From NCBI RefSeq assembly GCF_015461845.1, contig NZ_JACOPW010000001.1, positions 1,376,757-1,440,756 of the forward strand: 64,000 nt of DNA. The letters are read 5' to 3'. Within the stretch, counting starts at the first letter, position 1. Each line of letters starts with the position of its first letter. The notes under the pieces were generated by a model, which was not told where the DNA came from, did no database searches, and saw only the letters and a list, made by a program, of their open reading frames with translations. Positions 55,053 through 63,453 of this stretch are shown here, in pieces. The translations under genes were made by a program, and so were the position numbers. Source of the DNA: Pseudomonas mucoides (GTDB lineage Bacteria > Pseudomonadota > Gammaproteobacteria > Pseudomonadales > Pseudomonadaceae).

Positions 55053-57014
55053 ATGCCGTCCTCTTCCGCCGCTTTTGCACACCTGTTCGAACCCTTGCAG
55101 CTGCGGGGCAAACGCCTGAAAAATCGCATCATGTCCAGCGGTCACGACACGTCGATGCCCACCGACAACCTGGTCAACGAGCAACTGATCGCCTATCACA
55201 CCGCGCGAGCCGAAGGCGGTGTCGGGCTGATCGTGCTGCAAGTGGCCGGGGTGCATGACAGCGCGCGGTACACCTCGCACGTGCTGATGGCGACCGATGA
55301 CGCGTGCATCGAGGGTTATCGAAAGATTGCCGAGAGCTGCCACGCACACGGCACCGTGGTGCTGTCGCAGATCTTCCACCCGGGGCGCGAAATCATGGAG
55401 TCCAGCGATGGCCTGCTGGCCGTCGCGTACTCGCCATCGGCGGTGCCCAACGAACGCTTCCGGGTGATGCCGCGGGCGCTGGATCAGACGATGATCGACG
55501 AGATCGTCGCCGGTTACGGGGCGGCGGCCCGACGCTTGTATCAGGCGGGCATCGACGGCGTCGAAGTGGTCGCCAGCCACGGTTACCTGCCGGCGCAATT
55601 CATCAATCCACGGGTCAACCGTCGCACCGATGGCTACAACGGTGAGCTCGACCAGCGCCTGCGTTTTCTGCGCGAAGTGATCGCCGCCGTGCGCGCCAAC
55701 ACCGACGAGCATTTCATCATCGGCCTGCGCATCTCCGCCGACGAACGTGATCCCGAAGGGCTGACCGAAGACGAATCCTTATCGGCCGTGCAATCGCTGC
55801 AACCGCTGCTGGATTACGTGCACATTGTTGCCGGCACCTCGGCTTCCTTGGGCGGCGCGGTGCACATCGTGCCGCCGATGGCGATCGAAGCGGCGTACCT
55901 GGCCAAGGAGGCCGGAACGTTCAAGGCCGGCCTGTCGATTCCGCTGTTCGTCACCGGGCGCATCAACCAGCCGCAGGAAGCCGAGTTGATTCTGTCGCGC
56001 GGTCAGGCCGATGTCTGCGGCATGACCCGCGCGCTGATCTGCGACCCGCAAATGCCCAACAAGACCGACACCGGCCACGTCGAAGATGTGCGCGCCTGCA
56101 TCGCCTGCAATCAGGCCTGTATCGGTCACTTCCACAAAGGCTTGCCGATCTCCTGCATCCAGCACCCGGAAACCGGGCGCGAATTGATCTTCGGCAAACG
56201 GCAACCGGCGAAGCAACGTAAACGCATCATGATCGCGGGCGGTGGTCCCGCCGGCATGAAGGCTGCTGCCGTCGCCGCCCAGCGCGGACACGACGTAACT
56301 CTGTACGAAGCCAACTCGCAACTCGGCGGCCAGGTTTTGCTCGCGCAACTGTTACCAAAACGCGCTGAATTCGGCGGCGCCAGCACCAACCTGCAACGGG
56401 AAATGGAACTGGCCGGCGTGCGCGTGGTGCGCAACACCCGCGTCGACCGGGCGCTGGTGGAGCGCGAACGGCCGGACATGGTAATCGTCGCCACCGGTGC
56501 CGAACCGTATTGGCCGGCGTTCGAGCGCGGCGGTGACTTACAGGTGGTCGACGCCTGGCAAGTGCTGCGCGACGAGGTACAAATCGGTCGTTCGGTGATG
56601 GTGGTCGACTGGCGCTGCGACTGGATCGGCCCCGGCATCGCCGAACGCCTGGTCCGCGCCGGGCATCAAGTGCAACTGGCGGTCAACGGCACCCATTGCG
56701 GGGAAAACCTGCCGCTGTACGTGCGTGATCAACTGGCCGGCGAACTGCACAAGCTCGGCATCCCGATCACCCCCTACGCCCGCCTCTATGGCTGCGACGA
56801 CAACACCGTCTACCTGCAACACACCGCCAGCGGCGAGCCGATGATCTTCGAAAACATCGACACCCTGGTGCTCTGCCAGGGCCATCAACCCGTCGATACC
56901 CTCGGCGCAGAACTGCAAGGCCTGGTGGAGTTTCGCCGCATCGGCGACTGCCTCGCCCCGCGCACCGCCGAAGAAGCCATCTACGAGGGTTTGAAAGTCG
57001 CCTGGGAGCTTTAA
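55053..57014 (+). CDS. FMN/4Fe-4S/FAD oxidoreductase (2,4-dienoyl-CoA reductase/DgcA-like)
   Basis: 653 residues. The N-terminal old-yellow-enzyme TIM barrel (about 8-340) carries FMN, with HGYLPAQFINP typical of the active-site histidine region. The cysteines of CIACNQAC and a fourth at PISC (about 348-367) ligate a 4Fe-4S cluster. The FAD loop AGGGPAGMKAA (about 392) and NAD-binding region follow. The family includes 2,4-dienoyl-CoA reductase, trimethylamine and dimethylglycine demethylating enzymes. The solute-binding neighbour suggests an N-methylated amine or betaine substrate; this is inference. Confidence 0.85.
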   Translation: MPSSSAAFAHLFEPLQLRGKRLKNRIMSSGHDTSMPTDNLVNEQLIAYHTARAEGGVGLIVLQVAGVHDSARYTSHVLMATDDACIEGYRKIAESCHAHGTVVLSQIFHPGREIMESSDGLLAVAYSPSAVPNERFRVMPRALDQTMIDEIVAGYGAAARRLYQAGIDGVEVVASHGYLPAQFINPRVNRRTDGYNGELDQRLRFLREVIAAVRANTDEHFIIGLRISADERDPEGLTEDESLSAVQSLQPLLDYVHIVAGTSASLGGAVHIVPPMAIEAAYLAKEAGTFKAGLSIPLFVTGRINQPQEAELILSRGQADVCGMTRALICDPQMPNKTDTGHVEDVRACIACNQACIGHFHKGLPISCIQHPETGRELIFGKRQPAKQRKRIMIAGGGPAGMKAAAVAAQRGHDVTLYEANSQLGGQVLLAQLLPKRAEFGGASTNLQREMELAGVRVVRNTRVDRALVERERPDMVIVATGAEPYWPAFERGGDLQVVDAWQVLRDEVQIGRSVMVVDWRCDWIGPGIAERLVRAGHQVQLAVNGTHCGENLPLYVRDQLAGELHKLGIPITPYARLYGCDDNTVYLQHTASGEPMIFENIDTLVLCQGHQPVDTLGAELQGLVEFRRIGDCLAPRTAEEAIYEGLKVAWEL

Positions 57015-57061
57015 GGCTGTTTATACTCCGGGGTTTTGCGAACCCCGGTTTGGAGCACGCC

Positions 57062-57685
57062 ATGAGCAACAGCAGCAAGATGCAGCCTGCCACCGGCGCG
57101 CCCATACAGGACGCCGCCACGCCTTCGGCGGAACCGCATTTTCTCGGCACTCGGATTCGAGGCTTGCGCAAACGCCGGGGCATGACCCTGGCCGAACTGG
57201 CGCAGATGAGCGAATTGACAGCGGGCTACATCAGCCAGCTCGAACGCAACCTCGCCTACCCTTCCATCCCGGCCCTGTTCAACATCGCCCGGAGCCTGGG
57301 CGTGACCATTCAATGGTTCTTCGCCAGCGAAACGCAAACGGCGCCGGAAGATGACGGCATTGTCGTGCGCAAAAACACCCGGATGAGCGTGCATTACGAA
57401 GACGGCATTGTGGATCACCTACTGACGCCGCAGCCGAATCGGCAACTGGAGATGCTGCACTCACGGTTTCCGCCGGGGGCTTACAGTCAGCAAAGTTACA
57501 GCCATGAAGGTGAAGAGGCGGGGTATGTGCTGTCGGGCAGTTTTGAGTTGTGGGTCGGGGAACGGCACTTTTCGCTGGGTGAAGGGGATAGCTTTAGTTT
57601 TTCCAGCCAGGAACCGCATCGGTATGGGAACCCCGGGGAAGTGGATGCGGTGGTGATTTGGGTGGTGACGCCGCCTACGTTTTGA
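57062..57685 (+). CDS. XRE-cupin transcriptional regulator
   Basis: 207 residues. An HTH_3 domain (about 30-84: IRGLRKRRGMTLAELAQMSE, then GYISQLERN) is joined to a C-terminal cupin (about 135-203, HEGEEAGYVLSG...GDSFSF). Such fusions regulate amine, amino acid and sulfur compound catabolism by sensing a small ligand in the cupin. 47 bases after the oxidoreductase gene, so co-transcribed and probably autoregulating this locus. ATG 57062 has GGAG before it. Confidence 0.88.
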   Translation: MSNSSKMQPATGAPIQDAATPSAEPHFLGTRIRGLRKRRGMTLAELAQMSELTAGYISQLERNLAYPSIPALFNIARSLGVTIQWFFASETQTAPEDDGIVVRKNTRMSVHYEDGIVDHLLTPQPNRQLEMLHSRFPPGAYSQQSYSHEGEEAGYVLSGSFELWVGERHFSLGEGDSFSFSSQEPHRYGNPGEVDAVVIWVVTPPTF

Positions 57686-57714
57686 GGGTTTGGCATTGGC
57701 CGCCGAATGTCAGC

Positions 57715-58047
57715 TCACAGGCTCTTCTGTTGAGTTGAATCATCAGCAGACAGGATGAGCGGCGGCTGCGCTACCAGCTCTGAATCGGTATCAGCGTTCG
57801 CTTGAGGTTGAGGTTTGGCGGTGAACAATGGGGCTAACAGTCGCCGTATACCTTCTTCAATGAATGAAAGAAGTCCGAAGGTGATGAAGCCGAAGATCAG
57901 CCCGGCGACCAGAATACTCAGCGGGTGTATTCGGGAGGCGTCAGTGCTGTCCATCATGTAAAAGAAAGCCTGAACACCGGCGGCTACGCAGGCCGCTACG
58001 GCTGTTATCAGCTTCACAGACAACCAAAGCCGTTGCCATTTGTTCAT
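57715..58047 (-). CDS. Small membrane protein of unknown function
   Basis: 110 residues with two membrane helices (about 10-31 and 44-64) and a polar tail rich in Gln, Ala and Asp. I do not recognise a family. Convergent with the XRE-cupin gene. The 141 bases upstream show no gene. Confidence 0.6.
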   Translation of the reverse strand: MNKWQRLWLSVKLITAVAACVAAGVQAFFYMMDSTDASRIHPLSILVAGLIFGFITFGLLSFIEEGIRRLLAPLFTAKPQPQANADTDSELVAQPPLILSADDSTQQKSL

Positions 58048-58188
58048 GCGTCCTCCGTCATCCGGATATTTGTTGTGTATTGCATGATAGCTAATGACGT
58101 GGATTTGCCTTGTTTCCTGAATTTGGAATGGTGCTTCGCGGTTATCGCTTGGCGGTAGTGATACCGGATTGGTGGACTATCACGGTCG

Positions 58189-58401
58189 TCATTCGGTACC
58201 GCGTGCTAGGCGGGTCGAGAGATTGGCACGCGTATCCAGATAATCAGTGACGGCCACTTCAAATGCTTCTCGAAGCTCCCGTACTGACTCGCCATGAAAG
58301 CCAACGATATCCTTGATGCACGTGATGTGGCCGACAAACAGGCTGTCTTCTTCGCTGTATTCAATGCGGGCGGTATAGCCTTGGTAGTTCATTTCGTTCA
58401 T
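58189..58401 (-). CDS. HicB-like antitoxin, short form without a visible HicA
   Basis: 70 residues. The partial RNase-H-like HicB fold is clear: YQGYTARIEYSEEDSLFVGHI, then VGFHGESVRELREAFEVAV. It stops soon after DYLDTRANL, where longer HicB proteins go on to a DNA-binding tail, so it is a short or truncated form. No HicA toxin gene is recognised beside it. An overlapping minus-strand ORF upstream (58398-58727) has only a HicA-like end. Confidence 0.75.
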   Translation of the reverse strand: MNEMNYQGYTARIEYSEEDSLFVGHITCIKDIVGFHGESVRELREAFEVAVTDYLDTRANLSTRLARGTE

Positions 58402-58727
58402 GGGGTGACTCCTGCTTGTCCAAGAAAAGCCCTCACATCACGAACTACGTTGGGTCTTGCTTCTTTGAACGTCTGGTGCCCGGCGTTTCGAGCAGTCGCT
58501 GAATGTTTGGCGTTCAGGTTTTGTGTTTCACGGTTACCAGAATATCTGGGTGACTCTCGACGAGGTTGTAGGCAAAATCCGAGAGTTGCGTAAGGGGGTA
58601 TGCTTGCTGTGCTTTTGAGCAGGTTGCCGCCTTGTGGCCATATATTCGACGGGATACTCTCCAGACGTCGCTGAACATTCAGCGATCGGGCTTGGAAACC
58701 CGTTGAGTCACGCAACAGCAACCCCAT
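58398..58727 (-). other. Uncertain 109-codon ORF ahead of hicB, possible toxin relic
   Basis: The ORF overlaps the HicB start by four bases (ATGA), as toxin genes of this type often do. Only its last residues (VRAFLGQAGVTP) recall the end of HicA (LRSILKQAG). The rest has no recognised motif and lies partly under the leader region of the next gene. It may be a decayed gene or non-coding. Confidence 0.25.
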
Positions 58728-58780
58728 GACTATTGCAGCCGTTTTTTGCCTGCAATGCTGTGTTATGGCGGCTGTGCGTG

Positions 58781-58885
58781 GGACGCCCTCGGGCGTGCCG
58801 GTCTCCTTGACTCCCGGTTTCCAACCTGCGCGCAGCTGCCACCCATTCGCTTGGAAACGAAGTGGCAGCTCTTTATGTCAAGGAG
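58781..58885 (+). ncRNA. Structured leader RNA with an anti-Shine-Dalgarno loop
   Basis: Three consecutive hairpins: acgccc-tc-gggcgt (58783-58796); gccgg...ccggt (58797-58818) whose loop shows CTCCTTGAC (58803-58811); and agctgccac...gtggcagct (58834-58870). The loop is the exact complement of GTCAAGGAG (58877-58885), the ribosome site of the small ORF that follows. This design resembles the C4 antisense RNA of phages P1/P7, which blocks translation by pairing with a downstream ribosome site. Homology to C4 is not claimed. Confidence 0.6.
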
Positions 58886-58893
58886 TTGGACAA

Positions 58894-59010
58894 ATGCACA
58901 TTGTAAATCCGTACAAATTTGGTCTTTTCTCTCTGCGCGACTCCATGTTGCGTAAAGCTCCTTCGCTCGATCTCCTCCAAAACCGCCCCTTCACTGGAGG
59001 TGGAAAATGA
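58894..59010 (+). CDS. 38-residue leader ORF coupled to the DUF3077 gene
   Basis: ATG 58894 has AGGAG nine bases upstream and reads MHIVNPYKFGLFSLRDSMLR, ending GGGK. The stop overlaps the start of the next gene (ATGA at 59007-59010). The peptide is basic, without a membrane helix. I do not recognise it. Its ribosome site is the target of the anti-SD loop in the leader, so it may act mainly as a translation-coupling device. Confidence 0.6.
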   Translation: MHIVNPYKFGLFSLRDSMLRKAPSLDLLQNRPFTGGGK

Positions 59011-59297
59011 CCGAACCTGCAGAAACAAAAACGATCGGCTTCACCCCTATCTATTGCTCAGACAATGCAATGTTCCACGTCAGCGCGGGTGTGCCCATCA
59101 GTGTTGCATTGGTACAGGCCTCGGACTTCCTGTTCCTGGCCAAGGCACTCACAGAGGACGCAGCTTATGCAAAAGACACCGACCGTCATGCTTGGGCTGC
59201 GCACTATTTGACTTCGATGGGAAAAGCGCTAATCGATGATGTGGTGAAGGCTGTTTCGCCACGGCCTGTTCGGAAGAGTGAAAAGACAGCAAGTTAG
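59007..59297 (+). CDS. DUF3077-family protein
   Basis: 96 residues. The pattern MFHVSAGVPISVALVQASDFLFLAKAL followed by WAAHYLTSMGKALIDD is that of the Pseudomonas DUF3077 group, small helical proteins of unknown function. Its own ribosome site GGAGG (58996-59000) lies inside the preceding small ORF, so translation is coupled. With the structured leader it forms a self-contained regulatory unit. Confidence 0.75.
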   Translation: MTEPAETKTIGFTPIYCSDNAMFHVSAGVPISVALVQASDFLFLAKALTEDAAYAKDTDRHAWAAHYLTSMGKALIDDVVKAVSPRPVRKSEKTAS

Positions 59298-59393
59298 TGC
59301 CCCGCCACTCTGAGTATTCGCCCGAGATATCAGGGGCTTCCAACTCTGGTTGAAAGCGAAGCTAAAAATTCCCTGAGCGAATCGTCAGAAACG

Positions 59394-59429
59394 AAAAAGC
59401 CCCGTAACTTTTCAGCTACGGGGCTTTTT
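59394..59429. terminator. Strong bidirectional terminator
   Basis: aaaaagccccgta and tacggggcttttt form a perfect 13-bp stem with a 10-base loop. It ends the tRNA-Ser transcript on the minus strand (nine bases away) and can also stop plus-strand transcription from the DUF3077 unit. Confidence 0.92.
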
Positions 59430-59437
59430 CTATGTAA

Positions 59438-59527
59438 TGGCGGAGAGATAGGGATTCGAACCCTAGGTACCGGTGAAGGTACAACGGATTTCGAATCCGT
59501 CCCATTCGGCCACTCTGGCATCTCTCC
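59438..59527 (-). tRNA. tRNA-Ser (anticodon CGA), CCA encoded
   Basis: Minus-strand cloverleaf: acceptor GGAGAGA/TCTCTCC, then G and the encoded CCA (59438-59440). The anticodon stem ACGGA/TCCGT holds loop TTCGAAA with CGA, reading UCG. A long variable arm (TACCTTCACCGGTA) confirms a class II serine tRNA, and the T-loop GGTTCGAATCC is canonical. 90 bases including CCA. Confidence 0.97.
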
Positions 59528-59611
59528 AACGGCGCGCATCATAACAACACTTTCGCAGGAAGCGAACCCCCCTAAGCAAAATAATTCTGTGCTATCAGAT
59601 GCTTGCGTCGA

Positions 59612-60325
59612 TTAAAGCGGTACGCCCAGACGATTGGCGACTTCTTCGTAGGCTTCGATGACGCCACCGAGACCCTGACGGAAGCGGTCCTTGTCCATTT
59701 TCTTGCCGGTGGCCTTGTCCCACAGGCGGCAGCCGTCCGGGCTGAATTCGTCGCCCAGGACGATGGAGCCGTCGTGGAATACGCCGAATTCGAGTTTGAA
59801 GTCGACCAGCAGCAGGCCGGCGTCGTCGAACAGTTTGCTCAGGACTTCGTTGACCTTGAGCGACAGTTCTTTCATGCGAACCAGTTGCTCGGCGGTGCCC
59901 CAACCGAAGGCCACGACGTGGGATTCGTTGATGAACGGGTCGCCCTTGGCGTCGTCCTTCAGGAACAGTTCGAAGGTGTAAGGGTTGAGCTTCATGCCCT
60001 CTTCGACGCCCAGGCGCTTGACCAGGCTGCCGGCGGCGTAGTTACGCACGACGCACTCGACCGGGATCATGTCGAGCTTCTTCACCAGGCATTCGTTGTC
60101 GCCCAGCAGTTTGTCGAATTGGGTCGGCACGCCGGCGGCTTCGAGTTTCTGCATGATGAAAGCGTTGAACTTGTTGTTCACCATGCCTTTGCGGTCGAGC
60201 TGCTCGATGCGCTTGCCGTCGAACGCCGAGGTGTCGTTGCGAAACAGCAGGATCAAGCGGTTAGCGTCATCGGTCTTGTAAACCGATTTGGCTTTGCCGC
60301 GGTAGAGTTCTTCACGTTTTTCCAT
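59612..60325 (-). CDS. purC: Phosphoribosylaminoimidazole-succinocarboxamide synthase
   Basis: 237 residues, full length for SAICAR synthetase. It starts [15 protein letters not shown] (ATP loop) and shows [23 protein letters not shown] (about 88-102) and LVDFKLEFG...LGDEFSPD. It ligates aspartate to CAIR in purine synthesis, using ATP. Last gene of the dapA-bamC-hydrolase-purC operon, 28 bases after the hydrolase gene, with ribosome site GCGGAG. Confidence 0.96.
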   Translation of the reverse strand: MEKREELYRGKAKSVYKTDDANRLILLFRNDTSAFDGKRIEQLDRKGMVNNKFNAFIMQKLEAAGVPTQFDKLLGDNECLVKKLDMIPVECVVRNYAAGSLVKRLGVEEGMKLNPYTFELFLKDDAKGDPFINESHVVAFGWGTAEQLVRMKELSLKVNEVLSKLFDDAGLLLVDFKLEFGVFHDGSIVLGDEFSPDGCRLWDKATGKKMDKDRFRQGLGGVIEAYEEVANRLGVPL

Positions 60326-60353
60326 GATGGGCTCCGCTTGCTAAGTAGATGGG

Positions 60354-61112
60354 CTAGGCGATGTGTCGCCAGTCGAGCCCTGAATCTTGATCGGCCAGTT
60401 GCAGCCAGTCGGGGTCGCACCCGAGGGTGTCGACAAAACATTGCCGGGCCAGCTGCGGCAGGTTGTTCTTGCTGCTCAGATGGGCCAGGACCAGGTGTTG
60501 CAGGCCTTGCCAGCCCAACTCAGACACCAGGAATGCCGCCTGGTGGTTGTTCAGATGTCCCAGTTCACCGCCCACCCGCTGCTTGAGAAAGTAGGGGTAG
60601 TGACCGCGAGCCAGCATGTCACGGCAATGGTTGGACTCGATCATCAACGCATCGAGGTCCCGATAGCCGTCCAGCACCGTGTCGCAATACGAGCCCAGGT
60701 CAGTCAGCAGGCCGAAGCGCCGCTCACCGTCGCTGAAGACGTATTGCGTCGGCTCCTGCGCATCGTGGGCCACGGCAATGACGCCGATGCTCAGAGCGCC
60801 GATCTGCAGTTGCTCGCCGCCGGCCAGAAGGCCAGCCGGTTCAATCGGTTTGCGCATCCCGCGCAGGGTCCCGCGACTGAGGTAGACAGGCAGATTGTAG
60901 CGCCGAGACAGCAAACCCACGCCATGCACGTGGTCGGCATGTTCGTGGGTCACGAGTATCGCGCTCAACTGCGCAGGGTTCACACCCAGGCGCAGCAGGC
61001 GTTTTTCGGTTTCTCGCAGGGAGAAACCACAATCCACCAGCACATACGTGTCATCGCTGGCTACCAGCGTGCCGTTCCCTTGGCTACCGCTGCCGAGAAC
61101 GGCAAAACGCAT
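60354..61112 (-). CDS. Metallo-beta-lactamase-fold hydrolase (YycJ/PhnP-like)
   Basis: 252 residues. The zinc motif is THEHADHVHG (about 57-66), with further ligands at IAVAHDAQEP and ESNHCRDML. It opens with MRFAVLGSGSQGNGT, as in YycJ-like and PhnP-like phosphodiesterases; the substrate is unknown. The start at 61112 lies four bases beyond the bamC stop, so the two are coupled. The order between bamC and purC is as in other Pseudomonas. Confidence 0.88.
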   Translation of the reverse strand: MRFAVLGSGSQGNGTLVASDDTYVLVDCGFSLRETEKRLLRLGVNPAQLSAILVTHEHADHVHGVGLLSRRYNLPVYLSRGTLRGMRKPIEPAGLLAGGEQLQIGALSIGVIAVAHDAQEPTQYVFSDGERRFGLLTDLGSYCDTVLDGYRDLDALMIESNHCRDMLARGHYPYFLKQRVGGELGHLNNHQAAFLVSELGWQGLQHLVLAHLSSKNNLPQLARQCFVDTLGCDPDWLQLADQDSGLDWRHIA

Positions 61113-61116
61113 GTGA

Positions 61117-62232
61117 TCAGCCCAGTTTGTCCTGAATCTCACTCAACACTTTACGCGCCACGTCTGCCGGCGCCACGGTGTTGATGTTTTTCTCGACGGT
61201 TACCTGGACGTTTTCACCGACCTTGCTCAGGCGAACCTGATAACGCTCGGCACGGGCTTCAACTTCTTCCTTGCTCGGCGCGCTGCCGAACAGGTTGCTG
61301 AAGAAGCCAGGCTTCTCGTCTTTCTTCTCGGCTTTTTCGGACAGGTTGATGTAGTACAGGCCCAGGCTGCGGTTGATGTCTTCAACGCGCCATTCGCCCT
61401 GTTCCAGCGCACGACCGACGCTCGACCAGGCACGGTCGAGGTCGTTGCCGACGTTCAGAACCAGGTTGCCGCTGCCGTCTTCGCTCATGCTGATACGACT
61501 TGGCGTATCGAAATCACGCGAAGCCAGCATGGAGACCGAACCGCCCTTCTCCGAAATGCGGCTCATGCTCGCGAGCATGTCGTCGACCAGTGCTGCATCC
61601 AGGCCGGTGTTGACCGAACGGTTGGTGAAGTCCACATCGGCGGTGCTGCCGGCAGGACGCTCGGCGCTGACCACATAGACTTCACTGGTGTTGCGCTGCA
61701 CGCCCGGCTCGATCCGCACTCGCACGCGGGTCTGGCTGTCGGTGCTGACGCCGGCTGCGCTCAGGCGTTTAGCCATCGCTGCGGACAGTTCGTCGGAATG
61801 CTGCCAGGTCGTGGTGAATTCGCCGGTTTGCGGCTTTTGTTCATCCAGACGGAAACCGTTGTCCTGGAAGAACTGCACAGCCACTGGCCAGACTTCGGCC
61901 GGAGGGTTCTGCGCCAGGATCGAACGCGAATCGCCGACTTTCTGCAGGGAGTAGGCACTGGCATCGGCCGACGCCGACAACGGCTGCGGACGAGGAACGA
62001 TGTATTCGCCCTTGGCGGTGTCATCGGCCACGTTACGCGGGATCGGCAGCAGCGGATCCAGACGTTTGGCGGTGGTGACATCCGGTGGCAATTGCATGGG
62101 TGCTGTCTGTTGCGCTTCCAGGTAGTCGCTACCACGGTCACGGAAATAACCTTCCGGGCCCCAGACCCATCCACAGCCACTGGTGCTGGAGATAATCAAG
62201 GCAAGTGCGGAAAGTCCGGCCATTCGCTTCAT
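61117..62232 (-). CDS. bamC: Outer membrane protein assembly factor BamC (lipoprotein)
   Basis: 371 residues with a lipoprotein signal ending SSTSGC (cysteine about 20); the residue three before the cysteine is Thr rather than the usual Leu. Behind an unstructured N-terminal segment (RDRGSDYLEAQQTAP, the BamD-contacting region in E. coli) lie two helix-grip domains. It belongs to the BAM complex, inserting beta-barrel proteins in the outer membrane. 17 bases after dapA; start chosen by GAGGAAG upstream and the basic signal start. Confidence 0.92.
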   Translation of the reverse strand: MKRMAGLSALALIISSTSGCGWVWGPEGYFRDRGSDYLEAQQTAPMQLPPDVTTAKRLDPLLPIPRNVADDTAKGEYIVPRPQPLSASADASAYSLQKVGDSRSILAQNPPAEVWPVAVQFFQDNGFRLDEQKPQTGEFTTTWQHSDELSAAMAKRLSAAGVSTDSQTRVRVRIEPGVQRNTSEVYVVSAERPAGSTADVDFTNRSVNTGLDAALVDDMLASMSRISEKGGSVSMLASRDFDTPSRISMSEDGSGNLVLNVGNDLDRAWSSVGRALEQGEWRVEDINRSLGLYYINLSEKAEKKDEKPGFFSNLFGSAPSKEEVEARAERYQVRLSKVGENVQVTVEKNINTVAPADVARKVLSEIQDKLG

Positions 62233-62249
62233 GCGTTGTACTTCCTCAA

Positions 62250-63128
62250 TTAAACCAGGACGCCGCACTGGCGCAGGGCCGAGCGAAGCGTTTCATGACA
62301 AGGTGTGCTCAGCCAGGTCAGCGGCAGGCGAATGCCTTCATGCATCAGGCCCATTTCGACCAAAGCCCACTTCACCGGAATCGGGTTGGCTTCGATGAAC
62401 AGGTCCTTGTGCAGCGGCATCAATTTTTCGTTGATGGCCCGCGCAGTCTCGGCGTCGCCCTTGAGCGCGGCCTCGCACAGGTCGGCCATTTCGCGCGGGG
62501 CGACGTTGGCGGTGACAGAGATATTGCCCTTGCCGCCCATCAGGATCAGCTCGACAGCGGTCGGATCATCGCCGGACAGCACGATGAAGTCCTTGCTCAC
62601 GCCATCAAGGATTGCCTTGGCACGTTTCAGGTCGCCAGTGGCTTCCTTGATACCGATGATGTTCGGCACGGTGGACAGGCGAATCACGGTCTCGGCCTGC
62701 ATGTCGCAGGAGGTGCGGCCAGGAACGTTGTAGAGGATCTGTGGAATGTCGACCGATTCAGCGATGTGCTTGAAATGCTGGTACAAGCCTTCCTGAGTCG
62801 GCTTGTTGTAGTACGGAACGACCAGCAGGCAGGCATCGGCGCCGGCCGCTTTGGCGTTGCGGGTCAGTTCGACGGCTTCACGGGTCGAATTGGCGCCGGT
62901 GCCGGCGATCACCGGAATACGACCATTGACCTGCTTGACCACGGCCTTGATGACCGCGATGTGCTCGTCTACGTCGAGGGTTGCCGACTCGCCGGTAGTA
63001 CCGACCGCGACAATGGCATGGGTGCCGTTTTCAAGGTGGAAGTCCACGAGTTTGCTGAGGCTGTCCCAGTCAAGACGCCCTTGTGCATCCATGGGTGTGA
63101 CCAGTGCCACCATACTGCCCGCAATCAT
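62250..63128 (-). CDS. dapA: 4-hydroxy-tetrahydrodipicolinate synthase
   Basis: 292 residues, class I aldolase TIM barrel. The Schiff-base lysine is in [10 protein letters not shown] (about 161), the tyrosine in LYNVPGRT (about 133), and GTTGESATL (about 43-51) binds pyruvate. It condenses pyruvate with aspartate semialdehyde, the first committed step to lysine and diaminopimelate. First gene of the operon ending with purC. The ORF extends upstream but ATG 63128 begins the conserved MIAGSMVAL. Confidence 0.96.
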   Translation of the reverse strand: MIAGSMVALVTPMDAQGRLDWDSLSKLVDFHLENGTHAIVAVGTTGESATLDVDEHIAVIKAVVKQVNGRIPVIAGTGANSTREAVELTRNAKAAGADACLLVVPYYNKPTQEGLYQHFKHIAESVDIPQILYNVPGRTSCDMQAETVIRLSTVPNIIGIKEATGDLKRAKAILDGVSKDFIVLSGDDPTAVELILMGGKGNISVTANVAPREMADLCEAALKGDAETARAINEKLMPLHKDLFIEANPIPVKWALVEMGLMHEGIRLPLTWLSTPCHETLRSALRQCGVLV

Positions 63129-63453
63129 GAAACCGCTCCTGCCGGAAAAAGAGAGCGGTAATGGTACTGGCGCCAAGATGCTTGCACAAGCAAAGTACTG
63201 CGCTGCCGCCATTCCCCTTGGCGTTGCTTTTCGCTACCCTTCAGACTTTGATCGGTACTGATAAGCTCGTACGCCAGGTTCAAGCCTCCATTTACGGCAT
63301 CACAAGCCCCGATCCAGCGTTGCCACCCCTCGCTCCGGCCTCACTGGAGCACGTTGCAACTTGTGACTCGGGTTTTCTGAATTCGCATCCGCAGGCTTGT
63401 CCCCGAAAAAAGCCCTTAGTCGTACCGACCGCTCATCGCTTTAGGAATGCTGC
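63129..63453. other. Divergent promoter region between dapA and gcvR
   Basis: 325 bases without a gene. It must hold the promoters of the dapA operon (minus) and gcvR (plus). I find no convincing -35/-10 pair, palindrome or riboswitch. Confidence 0.4.

Noticed and set aside
59330..59542. 70-codon minus-strand ORF beginning MMRAVGEMPEWPNG
   Set aside because: It is the translation of the tRNA-Ser gene and its terminator, a well-known false protein.
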